From positions 66,952 to 130,951 of the forward strand of contig JBGSHJ010000062.1 of NCBI GenBank assembly GCA_041752315.1: 64,000 bases of DNA. Reading direction: 5' to 3'. Shown one piece after another: positions 60,344-64,000 of this stretch. Source of the DNA: SYFY01 sp041752315 (lineage in GTDB: Bacteria > Pseudomonadota > Gammaproteobacteria > Pseudomonadales > Azotimanducaceae). Both the position numbers and the translations under genes were made by a program. The number at the start of each line of letters is the position of its first letter. Position 1 is the first letter of the stretch. The notes beneath the pieces are model-generated. The model saw nothing but the letters and a program-made list of their open reading frames with translations, was not told where the DNA came from and did not search any database.

Positions 60344-61768
60344 TCAACGGATGACCAGCGTCCCGAACTGACCACTGCGGAACAGTCGCAGTACCAGTTG
60401 GGGCGTCTTGGTGCGGATCACTTCGCGCAGATCATCGACGTTGCGAACCGGCTGTCGATTGACCGCAACGATGACATCACCCTTGCGCAATCCTGCAACA
60501 CCGGCGGGACTGTCAAACGCCAGTTCCGTCACGAGAATTCCGGCACCTGCTTCCGGGCCATCGGGACTGCGGAAATTCTGCAGTTCCACGCCTCGCAGCT
60601 TCGGATTGAGTCGTTGTCCGGCAATCTGCTCGCCGTCATAGGCTTCAAGAGCAAGGACAAGCGCGCGGGGCTGACCATTGCGTTGTACGGTGATCGGCAA
60701 CTGGCCACCGGCAAACACCACCGCTTCCTGCGACCGATAGTCGCCAATCTTGTCGATGCGGCGATCGCCGAGTTGAACCACCACGTCCCCGGGCTGGACG
60801 CCCGCCTTGGCAGCTGGACTTTCCGGGTCGATCTGCACGACGACCACACCTGCAACACGCTTCGCGCCAAAAGCCTCCGCAAGTTCAGGCGTGAGGCTCT
60901 GCACATCCATGCCGATGTAACCTCGCTGAACCTTGCCATGGGCCAGCAACTGCGACAGCACTGCCTTCACCATATTGGCCGGGATCGCAAAGCCGATGCC
61001 GACATTGCCCCCCGCCGGCGCAAAAATCGCCGTATTGATACCGACCAGCCGCCCTGAAAGATCCACCAGCGCACCCCCCGAATTGCCGGGATTGATGCTG
61101 GCATCGGTCTGAATGAAATCTTCGTACCCTTCTATCCCCAGCCCGCTGCGACCCAGTGCACTGACGATGCCACTGGTGACCGTCTGATTCAGTCCGAACG
61201 GATTGCCGATTGCCACCACAAAATCACCAACCCGCAATTGTCCGGAGTTGGCGAAGGCGATCTGCCGAAGCCCCTTGGGGTCGACTTTCACCACCGCCAG
61301 ATCCACTTGCGCATCCCGACCGACCAGGGTGCCGTTGAGTACCCGGCCATCGGAGAGGCCCACGCTGATTTCGTCTGCGCCTTCAACCACGTGATTGTTG
61401 GTGACGATATAACCACCGGCCGCATCCACCACAACTCCAGAGCCGGCACTCTGGGTGCGTCGTGTCTGGGGCGCGCCAGGCACACCAAAAAAACGGCGAA
61501 AGAATGGATCTTCAAGCAGAGGATTGCGTACCTGGACCGTGGTGTAGGTCGCAATGTTGACCACCGCCGGATTGACCTTCTCCAGCATGGGTGCAAGTGA
61601 CGGCAACTGCCCGCCTTCCGGTGTCGCCAGAGGCAGCGCAGCCAGAGCGACGCCCGGTACTGCCATTAAAAGGACTGGCATCAAAAGTACCGGGATCCAA
61701 GGTACTGACATGAGGGGTACCGACATGAAAACAAGCGGAAGAACACATCGTCTGACAAATCCGATCAC
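60344..61768 (-). CDS. degQ: DegQ/DegP-family periplasmic serine endoprotease
   Basis: 474 residues, GTG start with AGGAAAA 4 nt upstream. Signal peptide is unusually long and repetitive (see repeat). Trypsin-like domain: triad His in IVTNNHVVEGADE, Asp in DAQVDLAVVKVDP, Ser in INPGNSGGALVDL. Two PDZ domains follow (GYIGMDVQSLTPELAEAFGAKRVAGVVVVQIDPESPAAKAGVQPGDVVVQLGDRRID and AGILVTELAFDSPAGVAGLRKGDVIVAVNRQPVRNVDDL). It degrades misfolded envelope proteins. No regulator (rseA or algU) adjacent. Confidence 0.95.
   Translation of the reverse strand: MIGFVRRCVLPLVFMSVPLMSVPWIPVLLMPVLLMAVPGVALAALPLATPEGGQLPSLAPMLEKVNPAVVNIATYTTVQVRNPLLEDPFFRRFFGVPGAPQTRRTQSAGSGVVVDAAGGYIVTNNHVVEGADEISVGLSDGRVLNGTLVGRDAQVDLAVVKVDPKGLRQIAFANSGQLRVGDFVVAIGNPFGLNQTVTSGIVSALGRSGLGIEGYEDFIQTDASINPGNSGGALVDLSGRLVGINTAIFAPAGGNVGIGFAIPANMVKAVLSQLLAHGKVQRGYIGMDVQSLTPELAEAFGAKRVAGVVVVQIDPESPAAKAGVQPGDVVVQLGDRRIDKIGDYRSQEAVVFAGGQLPITVQRNGQPRALVLALEAYDGEQIAGQRLNPKLRGVELQNFRSPDGPEAGAGILVTELAFDSPAGVAGLRKGDVIVAVNRQPVRNVDDLREVIRTKTPQLVLRLFRSGQFGTLVIR
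61656..61730 (-). repeat. Five imperfect 15-bp repeats in the DegQ signal peptide
   Basis: Five consecutive 15-bp units (61656, 61671, 61686, 61701, 61716) related to GGTACTGACATGAAA on the + strand. They encode FMSVP, LMSVP, WIPVL, LMPVL and LMAVP, expanding the hydrophobic core of the signal sequence. Confidence 0.9.
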
Positions 61769-62069
61769 GCAATTTTCCTCGAAGCTGCCGTCACATCGTC
61801 GGGCGTGACAACAGTCACTGGTTTGGCCAACGGGCAGATATCGGTATCAGACTCGATCCGCCCCGCGGATTCAACGTCGACAACCCCGTCTGCATCCACT
61901 ATCGGAATTTTCCGGAGAGACATCCGTGTTCCGCGCATGATCCGTGCAGGTAGCAGTGTGCATGCGGAAGGCTGCGGACGCTCGACTATGGAATTGGACT
62001 TCCGAAACGTCTATGTTGCCAGCGCGGGACACAACACAATCTGAACGGACACACTGAACAGGGGCAAGC
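61769..62069. other. 301-bp divergent intergenic region between degQ and SDR gene
   Basis: It should contain the promoters of both genes. A 79-codon + strand frame at 61805 starts with a weak codon, lacks a ribosome site and has odd composition, so I do not call it. AACAGGGGCAAGC before the SDR ATG is its probable ribosome site. Confidence 0.5.
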
Positions 62070-62840
62070 ATGGAGATACGCGACCGGATCATCGTCATCA
62101 CGGGTGGTGCAAGCGGCATCGGTCGTGCACTGGCCGAGCGTTTCCTTCGCGACGGTGCACGACAGGTTGTCATCGCTGACATCAGTGACAATGTCCTTGC
62201 CGTGGCCAGGGAAATTGGCGCAATCGGCAGACGGGTCAACGTGGCGGTCGAAACCGAGGTGGAAGCCCTGATCAGCGGGGTTGAAGACGAAATCGGCCCG
62301 ATCGACCTGTTCTGCTCCAATGCCGGCATCGGTATCGGCCGGGACATCGACGAATCCGAAGCGGTGTGGGACCGCATCTGGCATGTCAACACAATGTCAC
62401 AGGTTTACGCGGCCAAATACATGGTGCCGCGCATGCTCCAGCGAAACGGCGGTTATCTGCTGAACACTGCATCTGCCGCCGGGCTCCTCAGTCAGGTCGG
62501 CTCTGTAACGTACGCGGTCACCAAACACGCCTGTGTGGCACTGGCCGAGTGGCTGTCCATCACCTACGGTGATCGTGGAATCAAGGTTTCAGTGCTCTGC
62601 CCACAGGCCGTGCGTACTCCGATGACTGCCGGTGGTGCTGGTGTGGCGGGTGTGGACGGGATGCTGGAGACACCCGTCGTGGCCGAGGCTGTGGTGCAGA
62701 CGCTGCGAGAGGAACGTTTCCTCGTCCTGCCACACGGCGAAGTCGCGGAGTACATCAAACGCAAGACTGCGGATTACGATCGCTGGCTGAAAGGCATGCG
62801 GCGACTGCAGCTTGAGTACGGCAGGACAACCCAGGCCTGA
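62070..62840 (+). CDS. SDR family NAD(P)-dependent oxidoreductase
   Basis: 256 residues. Cofactor motif ITGGASGIGRALAERFLRDG, SNAGIG (NNAG), Ser in LLNTASAAGLLSQVGSVTYAVTKHACVALAEWL with complete Y-x-x-x-K, and VSVLCPQAVRTPM. C-terminal tail DYDRWLKGMRRLQ is common in SDRs of lipid or steroid catabolism. Followed directly by a hairpin that may terminate it. Confidence 0.92.
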   Translation: MEIRDRIIVITGGASGIGRALAERFLRDGARQVVIADISDNVLAVAREIGAIGRRVNVAVETEVEALISGVEDEIGPIDLFCSNAGIGIGRDIDESEAVWDRIWHVNTMSQVYAAKYMVPRMLQRNGGYLLNTASAAGLLSQVGSVTYAVTKHACVALAEWLSITYGDRGIKVSVLCPQAVRTPMTAGGAGVAGVDGMLETPVVAEAVVQTLREERFLVLPHGEVAEYIKRKTADYDRWLKGMRRLQLEYGRTTQA

Positions 62841-62862
62841 AAACATGTCCCCTGACATGTTT
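62841..62862. terminator. Terminator-like hairpin behind the SDR gene
   Basis: AAACATGTC-CCCT-GACATGTTT: 9-bp perfect stem beginning at the base after the TGA, A-rich before and TTT at the far end, so it could work for either strand. The U-tract is short. Confidence 0.5.
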
Positions 62863-62975
62863 CACGCATCCGGTGTTCCCACCGGCGACCGTGCCACGTC
62901 GCCGGGACTGAAACCCCGCAAGCCCGGTACTGGCCGCAGACGCCACATCCAGTCGCCGCATCCAGTCGCAGGCAG

Positions 62976-63335
62976 TCATTCGTCCGAACTGTCTCGTCCG
63001 GTCTGCGCCTCGCCCCATTTCATGGCCCAGTCGGCGAACGGACGCAATGCGGCAAGGAGTGCGAGACCCTCGGCGGTGAGCAGATAACCCTGGCCTTCGT
63101 GGCCAACCAGTGCCGATGCACGCAACTCGGACAACCTTGTGTTCAGGAGCGCCGGATTTGTTGCGGCAGCGTCCTGCAACAGTCGGAACGTCATCGGTTC
63201 GCCACTGCGCAATTCCCACAGAATCCGCAACGCGCTCCTGCGCCCAAGGAGGTCGAGCGCAGCCATGATCGGCCTGCCGGTACTGCTGCCGCGTACCGGC
63301 TGGCCCACTGAAGGCCTGTTTGCTTTGTTTTTCAT
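62976..63335 (-). CDS. HxlR-family winged-helix transcriptional regulator
   Basis: 119 residues. HxlR pattern: GRPIMAALDLLGRRSALRILWELRSGEPMTFRLLQDAAATNPALLNTRLSELRASALVGHEGQGYLLTAEGLALLAALRPFADWAMKWGEAQ. It lacks the early Cys of redox-sensing HxlR members. Divergent from the AhpD-like gene with 44 bp between starts, so it probably controls that gene. Confidence 0.9.
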   Translation of the reverse strand: MKNKANRPSVGQPVRGSSTGRPIMAALDLLGRRSALRILWELRSGEPMTFRLLQDAAATNPALLNTRLSELRASALVGHEGQGYLLTAEGLALLAALRPFADWAMKWGEAQTGRDSSDE

Positions 63336-63379
63336 AGCAATGGTGTAGAAGGCTATTTAAATCATAGCGGAGTTCACGG

Positions 63380-63946
63380 ATGTCTGCTCGAATGAATCCG
63401 GCCACCCCACCCTACAGCGAGGAGATTCAACACTGGCTCGACAGGACGATGCCTTCGGGTAGGGAGCCACTCGTGCTGTTCACGACGCTCGCTCGCGACC
63501 AAAGACTGTTCGGCAGGTTCTTCTCCGGCGGGCTGCTCGATCGGGGGCATCTGCAACTGCGCCAGCGTGAACTCGTGATCGATCGAACCACAGCGCTCAA
63601 CCAGTGCGAGTACGAATGGGGGGTTCACATCACGTTTTTTGGAGCCCGCGCCGGATTGACGACGGAACAGATTGGATCCCTGGCGCGAGGCAGTCCTTTT
63701 GATCATTGCTGGGACGAAGACGACCGTCTTCTGCTGCGCCTGTGTGATGAACTCCACCATACGGCAACGATCAGCGACCGGTTGTGGGCAGAATTGAGCG
63801 CGCAGTTTCCGGAAGGCGCGGTGGTTGAACTCCTGATGCTTGCCGGTTTTTACCGCACCGTGAGCTATCTGTGCAATTCCCTGCGTCTGCCGCTGGAATA
63901 CGATGCTGCGCGCTTCCCGACTTCAAGCCAGGTTCATGACAACTGA
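63380..63946 (+). CDS. Carboxymuconolactone decarboxylase / AhpD-like family protein
   Basis: 188 residues. RDQRLFGRFFSGGLLDRGHLQLRQRELVIDRTTALNQCEYEWGVHITFFGARAGLTTEQI is the CMD core, with C-E-Y-E-W-x-x-H at the catalytic site; AhpD would have CxxC, here only the first Cys is seen. The C-terminal helix (VVELLMLAGFYRTVSYLCNSLRLPLEY) is usual for the group. Function could be peroxide or quinone-related; the divergent HxlR regulator suits an inducible detoxification gene. Confidence 0.88.
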   Translation: MSARMNPATPPYSEEIQHWLDRTMPSGREPLVLFTTLARDQRLFGRFFSGGLLDRGHLQLRQRELVIDRTTALNQCEYEWGVHITFFGARAGLTTEQIGSLARGSPFDHCWDEDDRLLLRLCDELHHTATISDRLWAELSAQFPEGAVVELLMLAGFYRTVSYLCNSLRLPLEYDAARFPTSSQVHDN

Positions 63947-64000
63947 CAGGCGGGAACCATGAGCTGCCGGTGTTTTTTCGCTGACGGATTCCTGTGTCAT

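Noticed and set aside
61805..62044. 79-codon + strand frame between degQ and the SDR
   Set aside because: Weak start codon, no ribosome site, no recognisable feature.
1..64000. CRISPR arrays, tRNA or rRNA genes, IS elements, integrases or prophage
   Set aside because: No direct-repeat/spacer pattern, cloverleaf ending in CCA, transposase motif or phage structural gene was seen on either strand.

Overview
The window is about 64 kb of GC-rich (roughly 60 %) chromosomal DNA, densely coding on both strands, with no tRNA, rRNA, IS element, prophage or CRISPR array that I could see. It reads as a gammaproteobacterium: bamC directly downstream of dapA, a BepA-type M48 protease, a YbbN/CnoX-like co-chaperone, GlnRS, a DegQ protease and an outer-membrane pair of the XrtA/PEP-CTERM exopolysaccharide type. 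Many acyl-CoA dehydrogenases, crotonases, family III CoA-transferases, SDRs and an HMG-CoA lyase point to a heterotroph living on lipids, branched acids or steroid-like acyl-CoAs, probably aquatic or uncultured. Genus cannot be fixed from the sequence.

Layout. 1-1.9 kb: end of a CitE-like lyase and an enoyl-CoA hydratase, then a small DUF6316-like protein. 2-7.5 kb: Wza-like export lipoprotein plus XrtA-type outer-membrane barrel, followed by two related lipoproteins on the other strand built from the same Ig-like and fibronectin-III modules. 7.6-10.3 kb: CinA-type MoCF-domain protein, an SDR, a YheT-like hydrolase. 10.1-15.3 kb (minus): glnS, mvaB, a PLP dehydratase and a POT peptide transporter. 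15.4-24.2 kb: unknown protein, transglutaminase-like protein, TesB, DUF4870, PPOX, an ACAD-ACAD-DUF523/DUF1722 operon, a ferritin-like protein with an unknown partner, and YjbQ. 24.3-27.8 kb: a five-PAS GGDEF-EAL protein.

27.8-37.2 kb (minus) is the most striking block. Eight tightly packed genes encode a TatT-associated TRAP transporter (TatT, DctP-like, DctQ, DctM), then an MlaC/HpnM-like periplasmic lipid carrier, an MlaA lipoprotein, an HpnN-like RND transporter and an LtaS-like sulfatase-fold phosphoglycerol transferase. Most junctions are 4-bp ATGA overlaps. This looks like one envelope-spanning lipid-handling machine. Just upstream, at 37.36-37.94 kb, is a probable selenoprotein: a thioredoxin-fold Prx-like protein whose D-W-C-P-F-C site has an in-frame TGA for the first Cys, followed 14 nt later by a hairpin fitting the bacterial SECIS rules.

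38-47.8 kb: an unknown protein, a crotonase, YbbN-like protein, YycJ-like MBL hydrolase, BamC, DapA, TusA-like protein, BepA, NadA and a glutathione-synthetase-like ATP-grasp protein. 47.8-57.4 kb: an unknown coiled protein, a CoA-transferase-ACAD-ACAD operon, a D-2-hydroxyacid dehydrogenase, a luciferase-like flavin oxidoreductase, an unknown single-span membrane protein and a duplicated CoA-transferase. 57.4-64 kb: a phospholipase-C-like exported protein, FolK, a Zn alcohol dehydrogenase, DegQ, an SDR, and a divergent HxlR regulator/AhpD-like pair. Short tandem repeats sit right behind several genes and inside the DegQ signal peptide.

Functional assignments rest on motif and family recognition by eye; no database search was run.
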